A stretch of DNA of 64,000 nt from Pseudomonadota bacterium (GCA_029776255.1 JAKOTN010000159.1:62001-126000), one strand, 5' to 3'. Shown: positions 1 to 9,360, counted from the first letter of the stretch. Notes: generated by a model not told the origin, from the sequence alone. A program made the numbers and translations.

Positions 1-335
1 GCGCGGCCACCTTGAAAATCGATCTCCCGCGCCGCGCCTGTCGTGAATTGCATATGGATACCGCCGGGCCGGGCCAGGAAAACCGCGCGTCGACTGGCCA
101 CGAAACGTTGATTGATCTCTTCGCTGCCGCAACAATCAACGATCAGGCAACCGATTGTCGTATCGACGGCCAGCAAGACGGTCAGGAAATGGTCGTCGGG
201 GGCGGTGCCGAATAGCACTCCGAAAGCGCTATTGCTGTTGGCGAGCGCACTGAGCGTAAACTGGATCGCTGTCCGAGCGGTGATGTAATAACGCTCTTCG
301 ATTTCTGATTCCGACAGTTCGGCAATCTGACTCAT
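1..335 (-). CDS. ycgR: YcgR-like flagellar brake protein, N-terminal part (runs off the left edge)
   Basis: Reading from an ATG at 335 on the minus strand, the frame is open to base 1. It begins MSQIAELSESEIEERYYITA and continues through a segment with LLAVDTTIGCLIVDCCGSEE, then FVASRRAVFLARPGG and QFTTGAAREIDF. This is the pattern of the YcgR N-terminal PilZN domain, which precedes a C-terminal c-di-GMP-binding PilZ domain that would lie outside the window. YcgR-type proteins bind c-di-GMP and slow the flagellar motor. A purine-rich Shine-Dalgarno sequence lies upstream, separated from the ATG by a run of eight G. A sigma-28-like promoter is found about 110 bases upstream. The family call rests on the visible N-terminal domain only. 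Confidence 0.75.
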   Translation of the reverse strand, partial: MSQIAELSESEIEERYYITARTAIQFTLSALANSNSAFGVLFGTAPDDHFLTVLLAVDTTIGCLIVDCCGSEEINQRFVASRRAVFLARPGGIHMQFTTGAAREIDFQGGR

Positions 336-444
336 GCCCCCCCCGCCCCTTCTGCATCACCCGTGTGGTGACTCGTGCGGCGCATGGTCCGCAGGCACCA
401 CGCGTGGGAAATTGATGAGTATCCGCGCAACACGCAATCCTCGT

Positions 445-471
445 CAATCGGCGAACGCCAAAACGCTTTTT
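445..471 (-). promoter_or_regulatory. Candidate sigma-28 (FliA) promoter for the ycgR-like gene
   Basis: Read on the minus strand, an AAAA block (471-468) is followed after exactly 15 bases by GCCGATTG (452-445). The enteric FliA consensus is TAAA-N15-GCCGATAA, so the spacing is exact with 3/4 and 6/8 matches. It points at the flagellar brake gene starting at 335, which is the kind of gene FliA controls. This is a pattern match only. Confidence 0.4.
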
Positions 472-537
472 GCCACTGCCGCCCCTGCTCCGCTGATGAG
501 TTCGCGATCACCCGCGACTGGGGTCGCGACAGCGCTC

Positions 538-546
538 TGCTATACT
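538..546 (+). promoter_or_regulatory. Extended -10 promoter of the metallo-hydrolase gene
   Basis: TGC directly followed by TATACT (541-546) forms an extended -10 element about 38 bases before the ATG at 584. No good -35 hexamer is present at 16-18 bases, as is usual for extended -10 promoters. Confidence 0.4.
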
Positions 547-583
547 TCGCACTCATTTTTGACTGCCAGCGCGATCTCAAACC

Positions 584-1216
584 ATGAAATATCAGATTAT
601 TCCGGTGACGCCCTTCGAACAAAACTGCAGCTTGCTGTGGTGCGAAAAAAGCAAACGCGGCGCGGTGGTCGATCCGGGCGGCGACCTGCCGCGTATCCTG
701 CGCGCGGCTGAAACCAATGGGGTAACACTGGAGAAAATTCTAGTCACGCACGGACATATCGACCACGCCGGCGGGGTCGCCGAACTGGCGAAACGCTTGT
801 CCTTGCCGATTGAGGGTCCGCAGCGTGAAGACGGATTCTGGATCGATGGCATGCCGGCGCAAAGCAAGATGTTCGGTTTTCCGAATGTGCGCGCTTTCAC
901 GCCGGCTCGCTGGCTTGAGCAGGGTGACGTGGTTACCGTCGGTGAGAGTGAACTGCAAGTTTTGCATTGCCCAGGCCACACGCCGGGACACGTGGTCTTT
1001 TTCGACAAACCTGGCCGTCTGGCGATCGTCGGTGACGTGCTGTTTCAAGGCTCGATCGGTCGCACCGATTTTCCGAAAGGCGATTTCGATACCTTGATCG
1101 CCTCGATCCGTGAGCGACTTTGGCCACTTGGTGACGATGTTTCTTTCATTCCTGGCCACGGACCGATGTCGACTTTCGGCGCGGAACGACGCCATAACCC
1201 GTATTGCGGCGATTGA
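584..1216 (+). CDS. Metallo-beta-lactamase-fold hydrolase, YcbL/GloC type
   Basis: The 210-residue protein has the complete binuclear metal site of the glyoxalase II branch of the metallo-beta-lactamase fold: THGHIDH near residue 55, a later His in HCPGHTPGH, Asp in VGDVLFQGSIGRTD, and the final His in IPGHGP. Short GloB relatives of about 210 residues (YcbL, GloC) lack the full C-terminal helical domain of GloB and hydrolyse S-lactoylglutathione or related thioesters. The exact substrate cannot be told from sequence. It stands alone, with its own extended -10 promoter and a bidirectional terminator after the TGA. There is no clear Shine-Dalgarno before the ATG. Confidence 0.85.
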   Translation: MKYQIIPVTPFEQNCSLLWCEKSKRGAVVDPGGDLPRILRAAETNGVTLEKILVTHGHIDHAGGVAELAKRLSLPIEGPQREDGFWIDGMPAQSKMFGFPNVRAFTPARWLEQGDVVTVGESELQVLHCPGHTPGHVVFFDKPGRLAIVGDVLFQGSIGRTDFPKGDFDTLIASIRERLWPLGDDVSFIPGHGPMSTFGAERRHNPYCGD

Positions 1217-1228
1217 TGTCGAAGTCGC

Positions 1229-1262
1229 CAAAAAAAAGAGCCGCTCGGCGGCTCGTTTTTTT
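1229..1262. terminator. Bidirectional rho-independent terminator
   Basis: GAGCCGC, loop TCG, GCGGCTC (1238-1254) is flanked by an A run before and a T run after. It can therefore end both the hydrolase gene (plus) and the lpd gene (minus), which converge here. Confidence 0.85.
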
Positions 1263-1278
1263 GGCTGTGTGGCCCTAC

Positions 1279-2715
1279 CTAAAAGTGCAATGGCCTTTTG
1301 TCACAGGCCAGAGCGGCTTCGTGGACCACCTCTGACAAGGTCGGATGTGCGTGGCAAATGCGCGCCAGATCTTCCGATGAAGCGCCAAACTCCATCGCCA
1401 CCACGCCTTCGGAGATCAATTCGGAGGCATTCGCGCCGATGATATGCACACCGAGGAGGCGGTCGGTTTTGGCGCAGGCGAGCATTTTGACGAAACCGGT
1501 GGGATCGCCCATGCCGAGCGCGCGGCCATTGGCGGCAAAGGGAATCTTGCCGGCCTTGTAGGCCACGCCATCGGCTTTCAGTTGCTGTTCGGTCTTGCCG
1601 ACCCAGGCGATTTCAGGGCTGGTGTAGATCACCCAAGGAATGGTGTCGAAATTACAGTGTCCGGCTTGTCCGGCCATGATTTCGGCAACCATTACCCCTT
1701 CTTCCATCGCCTTGTGCGCCAGCATCGGGCCGGCGACAACGTCGCCGATGGCCCAAACCCCCGGCAGATTGGTCCGGCAATGCGCGTCGACGTCGATCTG
1801 ACCGCGTGCATTGAGCTTCAGGCCGACTTTGTCGGCGTCCAGACCATCGGTATTTGGCACGCGGCCGATCGAGACAATCAGACGATCGGCATCGAGTTTC
1901 TGCTCGCCGCCGTCGTTGTCGGTATAGTCGATGGACACCCCTTTCTGCGAAATCTTGACGTCGCCGATTTCGATGCCGGTAAGGATCTTCAAGCCCTGTT
2001 TGGTGAACACCTTGGCGGCTTCCTTGGCCACATCGACATCCGCGACGCCGAGGAAGTCCGGCAGCGCTTCGAGGATGGTGACTTCGGCCCCCAGGCGGCG
2101 CCAGACGCTACCCATTTCAAGACCGATGACACCCGCGCCGATCACCGCCAGTTTTTTCGGCACGGCATTGATGGACAACGCACCGGTGTTGTCGCAGACG
2201 ATCTCGTTATCAACCGGCACGCCGGGCAGATGGCGCGGCTTGGAGCCGGTGGCCACGATCACTTCACGGGCTTCGACCAACTCCTCGCCGACTTTGAGTT
2301 GCCAGACTTCCTTGCCCGCCTCGCCGCCGCGCCCGACAAAAGCGCCGTGCCCGTTGAGCAGCGTCACCTTGTTCTTTTTGAACAGCCCCTTGATGCCGCT
2401 GGTCAGTTGCCTGACGATACCGTCCTTGCGGCTGAGCATCCGTCCGACATCAATGCTCGGCGTTCCGACGGCAATGCCTTGATCGGCGAAACCATGCCCG
2501 GCCTCCTCGAAAAGATGCGAGGTGTGCAGCAGGGCCTTGGAGGGAATGCAGCCGACGTTCAGGCACGTACCGCCCAGGCGTGGTTCGCCCTTGGGATCGG
2601 CATAAGGATTGGATTCGCAGCAGGCGACACGGAAGCCGAGTTGCGCGGCCCGAATGGCGGCGACGTAGCCACCGGGGCCACCACCGACGACGAGAACGTC
2701 AAATTGCTTGGACAT
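1279..2715 (-). CDS. lpd: Dihydrolipoamide dehydrogenase (E3 of 2-oxoglutarate dehydrogenase)
   Basis: This 478-residue flavoprotein reoxidises the dihydrolipoyl arm of E2 and passes electrons to NAD+. Visible features are the FAD GGGPGG motif at residues 11-16, the redox disulfide Cys51/Cys56 in [10 protein letters not shown], a second nucleotide-binding [10 protein letters not shown], and the C-terminal [13 protein letters not shown] base motif. The ATG at 2715 is preceded by AAGGAA at good distance; an upstream in-frame TTG would add 11 residues without support. It is last in the odhA-odhB-lpd order. The gap from odhB holds a long inverted repeat. It ends at the bidirectional terminator. 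Confidence 0.95.
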   Translation of the reverse strand: MSKQFDVLVVGGGPGGYVAAIRAAQLGFRVACCESNPYADPKGEPRLGGTCLNVGCIPSKALLHTSHLFEEAGHGFADQGIAVGTPSIDVGRMLSRKDGIVRQLTSGIKGLFKKNKVTLLNGHGAFVGRGGEAGKEVWQLKVGEELVEAREVIVATGSKPRHLPGVPVDNEIVCDNTGALSINAVPKKLAVIGAGVIGLEMGSVWRRLGAEVTILEALPDFLGVADVDVAKEAAKVFTKQGLKILTGIEIGDVKISQKGVSIDYTDNDGGEQKLDADRLIVSIGRVPNTDGLDADKVGLKLNARGQIDVDAHCRTNLPGVWAIGDVVAGPMLAHKAMEEGVMVAEIMAGQAGHCNFDTIPWVIYTSPEIAWVGKTEQQLKADGVAYKAGKIPFAANGRALGMGDPTGFVKMLACAKTDRLLGVHIIGANASELISEGVVAMEFGASSEDLARICHAHPTLSEVVHEAALACDKRPLHF

Positions 2716-2742
2716 AACAGAATTCCTTTCCAACCGCAGAGA

Positions 2743-2797
2743 CACCAAGGCACAGAGCGTGCAGAGAAAACGTCTCTGTCGGCTCCGTGCCTTGGTG
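2743..2797. repeat. Long imperfect inverted repeat between odhB and lpd
   Basis: The arms CACCAAGGCAC (2743-2753) and GTGCCTTGGTG (2787-2797) are perfect complements. Inner pairs GAGC/GCTC and CAGAG/CTCTG extend the hairpin almost to its centre. There is no T run, so it is not a classical terminator. It fills most of the 90-base gap between two genes of one complex. It resembles the CTTGGTG-type intergenic palindromes dispersed in many environmental proteobacterial genomes (from memory, not checked). Confidence 0.75.
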
Positions 2798-2805
2798 AAG
2801 AGTGG

Positions 2806-4038
2806 TTAAACGCCGAGCAACAGGCGAGCCGGATCTTCCAGCGCTTCCTTCATGGTCACCAAACCCAGGACCGCCTCGCGGCCGTCGATGATCCGGTGGT
2901 CGTACGACATGGCGAGGTAATTGATCGGGCGGACAACCACTTGGCCATTCTCGACGACCGGACGATCCTTGGTGGCGTGGATGCCGAGGATGGCCGACTG
3001 CGGCGGGTTGATGATCGGCGTGGAGAGCATTGAACCGAAAACCCCGCCGTTGGAAATCGAGAAGGTTCCGCCAGTGAGATCTTCCATCGACAACTTGCCG
3101 TCCTTGGCCTTGACGCCGAATTCTCCGATCTTTTTCTCGATGTCGGCGATGCTCATCTGATCGGCGTCGCGCAGAATCGGCACGACCAAACCGCGCGGAC
3201 TGCCAACCGCGATACCGATATCGATATAGCCGTGATAGACGATGTCGTTACCGTCGACGGAGGCGTTGATAATCGGGAACTTTTGCAATGCGGCAACCGC
3301 TGCCTTGACGAAGAAGCCCATGAAGCCGAGCCGAACGCCATGCGCTTTTTCGAAGCGATCACCGTATTGCTTGCGTAAAGCCATGATCGGCGCCATGTTC
3401 ACCTCGTTGAAGGTGGTCAGGATGGCGTTGGAGGCTTGCGACTGCAACAGGCGTTCGGCGACCCGAGCGCGCAGGCGCGACATGGGCACGCGTTGCTCCG
3501 GACGTTCACCGAGCGGGACGACGACAGCCGGCGCCGGCGCCAGCGTCGGAGCCGCACCGACCGCCGGCGCGACCGTCGCCGCCGCTTTGGCAACGGGCGC
3601 CTGCGCAGCCAAGGCATCGGCCTTGGTGACGCGCCCGCCACGTCCGGTACCAGCCACGTCGGCAACCGCCACGCCTTTTTCTTCGAGAATCTTGCGCGCG
3701 GCCGGCATCGCCACACCGCTTACCGCCGCGACGGTCGCCGGCACGTCGGTTTTCTCCGGTGCCGCCTTGGTGGCCGGCGCGGCAATGGTGCCAGCCTGGG
3801 CGGCGGTGTCGATGCGCGCGATGATCTCACCGGAAACCACGGTATCACCATCGCCCTTGACGACTTCGACCAAGACGCCACCGTCGGGCGCTGGCAATTC
3901 GAGAACCACCTTGTCGGTCTCGATATCGATCAGATTTTCATCCCGAGCAACGGCTTCGCCAGCTTTCTTGTGCCACGAAACCAGGGTCGCCTCAGCAACC
4001 GACTCCGAAAGTTGTGGAACTTTGACGTCGATGATCAT
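2806..4038 (-). CDS. odhB: Dihydrolipoyllysine succinyltransferase (E2 of 2-oxoglutarate dehydrogenase)
   Basis: The 410-residue E2 core transfers the succinyl group from lipoyl-lysine to CoA. It has one N-terminal lipoyl domain (lysine 43 in ETDKV), a Pro/Ala-rich linker, a peripheral subunit-binding domain around residues 110-142 ([25 protein letters not shown]), an Ala/Pro linker of about 50 residues, and the catalytic domain ending with the [11 protein letters not shown] active-site motif. The length and the single lipoyl domain fit SucB rather than the pyruvate E2. It lies 12 bases downstream of odhA on the same strand, so the two are cotranscribed. Confidence 0.95.
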   Translation of the reverse strand: MIIDVKVPQLSESVAEATLVSWHKKAGEAVARDENLIDIETDKVVLELPAPDGGVLVEVVKGDGDTVVSGEIIARIDTAAQAGTIAAPATKAAPEKTDVPATVAAVSGVAMPAARKILEEKGVAVADVAGTGRGGRVTKADALAAQAPVAKAAATVAPAVGAAPTLAPAPAVVVPLGERPEQRVPMSRLRARVAERLLQSQASNAILTTFNEVNMAPIMALRKQYGDRFEKAHGVRLGFMGFFVKAAVAALQKFPIINASVDGNDIVYHGYIDIGIAVGSPRGLVVPILRDADQMSIADIEKKIGEFGVKAKDGKLSMEDLTGGTFSISNGGVFGSMLSTPIINPPQSAILGIHATKDRPVVENGQVVVRPINYLAMSYDHRIIDGREAVLGLVTMKEALEDPARLLLGV

Positions 4039-4050
4039 GTTCTCTCCGTT

Positions 4051-6891
4051 CTAGGGCAATTTGTAATACTCGATCTCACCAAAGACGGAGTCGATCAGAG
4101 CCTTTTGTTGGGCATTGTGCTTGCTGTAGTAGCCCACTGCCGGCGACGCCGATGCCGGACGCGAAACGAGCAACAGATGCTGCTTGTCGTTAAGCGAACG
4201 CGACAGGTGCTGACGCGAGGCAATCCAGTACCACGCCCCCTGATTGCGCGGCTCTTCCTGGCACCAGACCACTTCGGTGGCCTTGGGATACTTGGCCAAC
4301 TCCTCCTGAAACGCCTCTTGCGGGAAGGGGTAATACTGTTCGAGACGAGCAATCGCGACATGCGTGATTTTTCTTTCTTGCCGCGCGGCGATCAGTTCGT
4401 AATAAACCTTGCCGGAGCAGAAAACGACACGCGTCACCTTCTTGGCGTTGATCGTTTCGACCTCACCGATCACTGGCTGGAATTCACCGTCGCTCAACTC
4501 CTCAAGGGACGAGGTGGCATCTTTGTGACGTAGAAGCGACTTTGGCGTGAACACGATCAAGGGTTTGCGCTGATTGCGCACCGCTTGCCGACGCAGTAAA
4601 TGAAAAACTTGTGCTGGCGTCGATGGCTGGCACACTTCCATGTTCATCTCGGCGCACAACTGCATGTAGCGTTCGATACGGGCCGAGGAATGTTCTGGAC
4701 CTTGACCTTCGTAGCCATGTGGCAGCAACAGCACCAAGCCGCTATTGCGACCCCACTTGGCCTCGCCGGCCGCGATGAACTGATCGATGACCACTTGTGC
4801 GCCGTTGGCGAAGTCACCGAATTGTGCTTCCCAGACAACAAGTTCATGCGGATTGGCCGTCGAATAACCGTATTCGAAAGCGAGAATGGCCTCCTCGGAA
4901 AGCACCGAATCGAAACACTGGAAACCGCCCTGCCGCTCCTGGAGATGGGCCAATGGGTAATAGGTACCTTTGTCCCAGTGTTCGCGGTTCTGATCGTGCA
5001 AAGCGGCGTGCCGATGGAAAAAGGTGCTGCGACCGACGTCTTCGCCTGAAATACGTACTCCATAACCGGACACCAGCAGGGACGCATACGCAAGATTTTC
5101 CGCCATCCCCCAGTCGACAGCGAGTTTGCCTTCACCCATCTGGCGACGATCGTCGATGATCTTCTTGACTCGGCTGTGCAGGGTGAAATTCGCCGGAATT
5201 GTCGTCAAGCGATCGGACAGGCGTTGCAACTCGGGAAGTGGGACTTTGGTGTCGCAATTTTCGATATATTTCGGCGAAAGGAACGGCGTCCAGTCGATGG
5301 TCATCGGATGACGGTAGCCCGCGATCACCGGGTTGTACAGCAGTTCCCCGCGATCGAGATGCGCGCGGTAATCGGCGATGATTTCGTCCGGCCCATCGGT
5401 ATGCAGCACACCCTCGGCAACCAGCTTGTCGGCGTAGAGTTTGCGCGTTCCAGGATGCATCTGGATTTTCTTGTACATCAGCGGCTGCGTGACCATCGGC
5501 TCGTCTTGCTCATTGTGACCGAGCTTGCGATAGCAGATGATGTCAATCACCACGTCCTTGCGGAAGGTTTTGCGGTACTCGGCGGCAATGCCGGTCACCA
5601 GTGCGACGGCTTCCGGATCGTCGCCATTGACGTGGAAAATCGGCGCTTCGGCCATCTTGAAGATGTCGGTGCAATACAGCGACGAGCGGTAGTCGCGCGG
5701 ATCGGAAGTGGTAAAACCGATCTGGTTATTGACCACGATATGGATGGTGCCACCCACGCCATAGCCGCGCGTTTGCGCAAAGTTCAGCGTCTCCTGATTC
5801 ACGCCTTGACCGGCAACGGCGGCATCGCCATGAATGAGAACCGCGAGAACCTTATCCTTGCCGTTCTCGCCACGACGGCGCTGGCGGGAATAAACCGACC
5901 CGACGACCACCGGATTGACGATTTCGAGGTGTGACGGGTTGAAAGCCAGTGTCAAATGACATGGGCCGCCTGGCGTCGAAACATCAGACGAATAGCCCAT
6001 GTGATATTTGACGTCGCCAGCCGCCAGATCCTGGGCTTTTTTGCCCTCGAACTCGTCGAACAACATCGCCGGCGCCTTGCCCAACGTGTTGACCAGTACA
6101 TTGAGGCGACCGCGGTGCGCCATGCCAACGACGATTTCATCGACGCCGCCGGCACCCGAAACCCTGATCAACTCATCCAGCGAGACAATCAGCGACTCGC
6201 CGCCTTCCAGCGAGAAGCGTTTCTGTCCGACGTAACGGGTGTGCAAATAGCGTTCGAGGGTCTCGGCGGCTGTCAGGCGTTCCAACATTCGCTTGCGTTC
6301 GTCGGGCGTGTAGCTCGGCTTGGAATGAATGCGCTCAAGACGATCTTGGATCCAGCGTTTTTCGGCATGCGTGCTGATATACATGTACTCAACGCCGACG
6401 GACCCGCAATACGTAGCCTTCAAAGCGTCGTAAATCTGCCCAAAGGTGGCTCGTTCGGGAACGCCACGGAAAGAACCGGCGTTGTACACCGTATGCAGAT
6501 CGGCGTCGGAAAGGCCGTAATAAGAGGGTTCGAGCTGCGGCAAATCGGGGCGCGGCGTGCGCTTCAGCGGATCCAGGTTGGCCCAGCGGTCGCCTAGAAA
6601 CCGATAAGCCGTAATCATCTGCAACAAACGAACCTGCTTTTTTTCGTCGACAGGCGCCACGGCGGCGGCGCGGTAGCCACCCTTCTTCGCCTGTTCGGCA
6701 AAAGCGTTGATGACCGGAAGATGCGGCACATCACGCGCCACGTTCCCCGGTAATTGCGCCAGTTTGTCGAAGTACTCGCGCCACTGCTCGGAGACGGAGC
6801 CGGGATTGTCGAGATAGTTCTCGTACAACTCCTCGACGAATGGTGCGTTGCCACCAAAGAGGAGAGAGTTACCAAAAAGCTGATTCATCAT
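4051..6891 (-). CDS. odhA: 2-oxoglutarate dehydrogenase E1 component
   Basis: The 946-residue thiamine diphosphate enzyme decarboxylates 2-oxoglutarate and succinylates the E2 lipoyl group. The N-terminus (MMNQLFGNSLLFGGNAPFVE) carries the short E2-interacting helix typical of OdhA/SucA. The ThDP-binding region HGDAAVAGQGV...NNQIGFTTSDPRD and the later EYGYS...WEAQFGDFANGAQ stretch are intact, and the size matches the family. The start was chosen at the first Met; a second Met follows directly. Between gltA and this gene lies a strong terminator, so odhA-odhB-lpd either has its own promoter in 6892-6958 or depends on read-through. Confidence 0.95.
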   Translation of the reverse strand: MMNQLFGNSLLFGGNAPFVEELYENYLDNPGSVSEQWREYFDKLAQLPGNVARDVPHLPVINAFAEQAKKGGYRAAAVAPVDEKKQVRLLQMITAYRFLGDRWANLDPLKRTPRPDLPQLEPSYYGLSDADLHTVYNAGSFRGVPERATFGQIYDALKATYCGSVGVEYMYISTHAEKRWIQDRLERIHSKPSYTPDERKRMLERLTAAETLERYLHTRYVGQKRFSLEGGESLIVSLDELIRVSGAGGVDEIVVGMAHRGRLNVLVNTLGKAPAMLFDEFEGKKAQDLAAGDVKYHMGYSSDVSTPGGPCHLTLAFNPSHLEIVNPVVVGSVYSRQRRRGENGKDKVLAVLIHGDAAVAGQGVNQETLNFAQTRGYGVGGTIHIVVNNQIGFTTSDPRDYRSSLYCTDIFKMAEAPIFHVNGDDPEAVALVTGIAAEYRKTFRKDVVIDIICYRKLGHNEQDEPMVTQPLMYKKIQMHPGTRKLYADKLVAEGVLHTDGPDEIIADYRAHLDRGELLYNPVIAGYRHPMTIDWTPFLSPKYIENCDTKVPLPELQRLSDRLTTIPANFTLHSRVKKIIDDRRQMGEGKLAVDWGMAENLAYASLLVSGYGVRISGEDVGRSTFFHRHAALHDQNREHWDKGTYYPLAHLQERQGGFQCFDSVLSEEAILAFEYGYSTANPHELVVWEAQFGDFANGAQVVIDQFIAAGEAKWGRNSGLVLLLPHGYEGQGPEHSSARIERYMQLCAEMNMEVCQPSTPAQVFHLLRRQAVRNQRKPLIVFTPKSLLRHKDATSSLEELSDGEFQPVIGEVETINAKKVTRVVFCSGKVYYELIAARQERKITHVAIARLEQYYPFPQEAFQEELAKYPKATEVVWCQEEPRNQGAWYWIASRQHLSRSLNDKQHLLLVSRPASASPAVGYYSKHNAQQKALIDSVFGEIEYYKLP

Positions 6892-6958
6892 GGCAGTTAC
6901 CTGTCGTCACCGTTCTGGTTCGAATTTAAAACACCTGTGGCGGCAAGACCACAGCATG

Positions 6959-6986
6959 AAAAAAGGGCGGCTACTGCCTGCCGCCC
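6959..6986 (-). terminator. Rho-independent terminator downstream of gltA
   Basis: On the minus strand GGGCGGC (6986-6980), an eight-base loop and GCCGCCC (6971-6965) are followed by six T. It sits just behind the gltA stop at 7004 and before odhA. Confidence 0.85.
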
Positions 6987-7003
6987 CTTCCGAGTCAGTC
7001 CGC

Positions 7004-8299
7004 TCAACGCTGACCGACTGGCACCACGTCACGCCTGGCGGCACCGACATATAGCTGACGCGGACGTCCGATTTTGTATTCCGGATCGTTGATCATCTCT
7101 TCCCATTGCGTCATCCAGCCCACCGTGCGGGCCAAGGCAAAGATGCAGGTAAACATCGAAGTCGGGATGCCAAGCGCCTTTTGCACGATGCCGGAATAGA
7201 AGTCGACATTGGGATAGAGTTTTTTCTCGATGAAATAGTCGTCTTCGAGAGCGATCTTCTCGAGTTCCATCGCCAATTTGAACAGACGGTCGTTTTCTAG
7301 ACCGAGTTCGGCAAGAACATCGTTGCAAACCTTGCGCATCAATTTGGCGCGCGGATCGAAATTCTTGTAGACACGGTGACCAAAACCCATGAGCTTGAAT
7401 TCATCGTTCTTGTCTTTAGCGCGTTTGATATAAGTACCAACGCGAGAGACATCGTGAATTTCCTCAAGCATCTGCAGGCATGCTTCGTTGGCGCCGCCAT
7501 GCGCCGGTCCCCACAAGCACGCGATACCGGCCGAAATGCACGCATAAGGGTTGGCGCCCGAAGAACCCGAGAGACGAACCGTCGAGGTCGAGGCGTTCTG
7601 CTCGTGATCGGCGTGCAGGGTAAAAATAGTGTCAAGCGCATGCACCAACACCGGATTGGGCTTGTACTGTTCGCACGGGGTACCGAACATCATGTGCATG
7701 AAGTTCGCGGTGTAATCGAGATCGTTGCGCGGGTACATGAACGGTTCACCACGGTGATACTTATAGGCCATGGCGACGATGGTTGGCAATTTAGCGACGA
7801 TGCGATTGAAGCTGATGTTCTGATGTTCAAGATCCGAAAAATCTTCCGCCTCGTGATAAAACGCCGACAAGGCACCGACCACGCCCACCAGAACCGCCAT
7901 CGGATGTGCATCACGGCGAAAACCCTGAAAGAATTTCACCAACTGCTCATGCACCATCGTGTGTTGCTTGATGTTTTTTTCGAAATTGATTTTTTCGCTG
8001 CTGGTCGGTAGCTCGCCGTGCCACAGCAAGTAAGCAACTTCAAGAAAGTTGCATTGTTCGGCGAGTTGTTCGATCGGATAACCGCGATAGAGAAGCTCGC
8101 CTTTGTCGCCGTCAATATACGTTACCGTCGACTTGCAACTGGCTGTCGACAAGAAACCGGAGTCGTAAGTAAACAGACCTGTCTTGCCACCCAAGGAACG
8201 AATGTCGATACATTCGTTGCCGTGTGTCGGCGTCATGATCGAAAACTCGACGGGATCCCGCCCTTCGATGATCAGAGTTGCTTTGCGTTCGGTCGTCAT
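7004..8299 (-). CDS. gltA: Citrate synthase (type II, hexameric)
   Basis: This 431-residue enzyme condenses oxaloacetate with acetyl-CoA. The N-terminal beta-rich domain of type II enzymes is present, as are the catalytic stretches [17 protein letters not shown] and [15 protein letters not shown], which supply the two active-site histidines. The start [16 protein letters not shown] matches the usual length. It follows sdhE by 69 bases and is followed by a terminator, so sdhCDAB-sdhE-gltA forms one transcription unit. Confidence 0.95.
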   Translation of the reverse strand: MTTERKATLIIEGRDPVEFSIMTPTHGNECIDIRSLGGKTGLFTYDSGFLSTASCKSTVTYIDGDKGELLYRGYPIEQLAEQCNFLEVAYLLWHGELPTSSEKINFEKNIKQHTMVHEQLVKFFQGFRRDAHPMAVLVGVVGALSAFYHEAEDFSDLEHQNISFNRIVAKLPTIVAMAYKYHRGEPFMYPRNDLDYTANFMHMMFGTPCEQYKPNPVLVHALDTIFTLHADHEQNASTSTVRLSGSSGANPYACISAGIACLWGPAHGGANEACLQMLEEIHDVSRVGTYIKRAKDKNDEFKLMGFGHRVYKNFDPRAKLMRKVCNDVLAELGLENDRLFKLAMELEKIALEDDYFIEKKLYPNVDFYSGIVQKALGIPTSMFTCIFALARTVGWMTQWEEMINDPEYKIGRPRQLYVGAARRDVVPVGQR

Positions 8300-8340
8300 T
8301 GTTTAATCCCCGTTCAGGTGTTGAGGTCACAGCTAGGAAC

Positions 8341-8369
8341 AGGAAGCGGCCAGACTAGGACAGCTTCCT
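8341..8369. repeat. Small inverted repeat between sdhE and gltA
   Basis: AGGAAGC (8341-8347) and GCTTCCT (8363-8369) could form a 7-bp stem with a 15-base loop in the 69-base gap, starting at the sdhE stop codon. There is no T run. It may be a processing or attenuation site, or chance. Confidence 0.3.
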
Positions 8370-8623
8370 TACTTGACTCTTACGTTGCGCAATAGCGCAA
8401 CGACTTCGGCCTCGACAGAATCCGTACATTCGCGACTACCATTGATCAGCGGCCACAATTCCAGGTCTTCCATGTCGGCCAAGGCGACAAACGCATCCGC
8501 CTGCGCGGGAGTCAGCGTGGGGAATATCCGGTCGAGAAACTCCCCAAGCAAGAGGTCCATCTCCAACATGGCGCGGCGCGTGCAACGCCAGCGCAGACGA
8601 TTGAGTTTTTCTCTTTCCTCCAT
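8369..8623 (-). CDS. sdhE: Succinate dehydrogenase flavinylation factor SdhE
   Basis: This 84-residue helical protein assists covalent FAD attachment to SdhA. Start MEEREKLNRLRWRCTRRAML: the ATG at 8623 overlaps the sdhB stop by one base (TGATG), which decides the start over an upstream in-frame candidate. The family hallmark RGxxE reads RAMLE here, so the usual glycine is alanine. The C-terminal half (DAFVALADMEDLELWPLING) follows the family pattern. Its place between sdhB and gltA is the common one. Confidence 0.88.
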   Translation of the reverse strand: MEEREKLNRLRWRCTRRAMLEMDLLLGEFLDRIFPTLTPAQADAFVALADMEDLELWPLINGSRECTDSVEAEVVALLRNVRVK

Positions 8624-9336
8624 CAGATTGCGCGACGGACCATCATTTCCTTGATCTTGCCGATGGCTTTCGTCGGATTCAGACCCTTGGGACAAACATC
8701 CACGCAGTTCATGATGGTATGGCAGCGGAAAAGCCGGTAGGGATCCTCAAGATCATCCAGTCGCGCATTAGTGGCCTGATCGCGAGTATCGGCGATGAAA
8801 CGGTAAGCATTGAGCAAGCCCGCCGGACCAACGAACTTGTCTGGATTCCACCAGAACGATGGACATGACGTTGAACAGCAAGCACAAAGAATGCACTCGT
8901 AGAGACCGTTAAGCTCTTCACGATCCTCTGGCGACTGCAGCCGCTCGCGATCAGGACGCGGACCCTCATTGATCAGATAAGGCTTGACCGAGTGGTATTG
9001 CTTGAAAAACTGGGTCATGTCGACAATCAGGTCACGAATCACCGGCAAGCCAGGCAACGGCCGCAATACGACAGGTTGTTTAAGCGTTTTGATATCGGTG
9101 AGACAGGCAAGACCGTTCTTGCCATTGATGTTCATCGCATCGGAACCGCAAATCCCCTCACGACACGAACGCCGATAAGACAGTGAATCGTCCTTGGCTT
9201 TCAGCCGCGTAAGAATGTCGAGCAACTTCCGGTCGATATCAAAGTCGACTTCAACCGAAATATCCTGCATGTACGGCGCATTATCCTTGTCGGGATCGTA
9301 GCGGTAAATCTTGAACTGCATGGTACTGGTGGCCAT
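8623..9336 (-). CDS. sdhB: Succinate dehydrogenase iron-sulfur subunit
   Basis: The 237-residue subunit carries electrons from the flavin to ubiquinone. The [2Fe-2S] ligands lie in SCREGICGSDAMNI (Cys58, Cys63, Asp66) and Cys78 in NGLAC. The [4Fe-4S] and [3Fe-4S] clusters use CILCACCSTSCPSFWW and CHTIMNCVDVCPKGLNP. A Met two codons upstream is only three bases from the AAGGAG ribosome site, so the second ATG at 9336 (nine bases away) is preferred. It follows sdhA closely. Confidence 0.95.
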   Translation of the reverse strand: MATSTMQFKIYRYDPDKDNAPYMQDISVEVDFDIDRKLLDILTRLKAKDDSLSYRRSCREGICGSDAMNINGKNGLACLTDIKTLKQPVVLRPLPGLPVIRDLIVDMTQFFKQYHSVKPYLINEGPRPDRERLQSPEDREELNGLYECILCACCSTSCPSFWWNPDKFVGPAGLLNAYRFIADTRDQATNARLDDLEDPYRLFRCHTIMNCVDVCPKGLNPTKAIGKIKEMMVRRAI

Positions 9337-9360
9337 AATCATAGACTCCTTGACGCTCGA

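Noticed and set aside
1444-3033. 529-codon plus-strand open frame opposite lpd and odhB
   Set aside because: Antisense shadow of the well-supported lpd gene in GC-rich DNA; no recognisable domain and no ribosome site.
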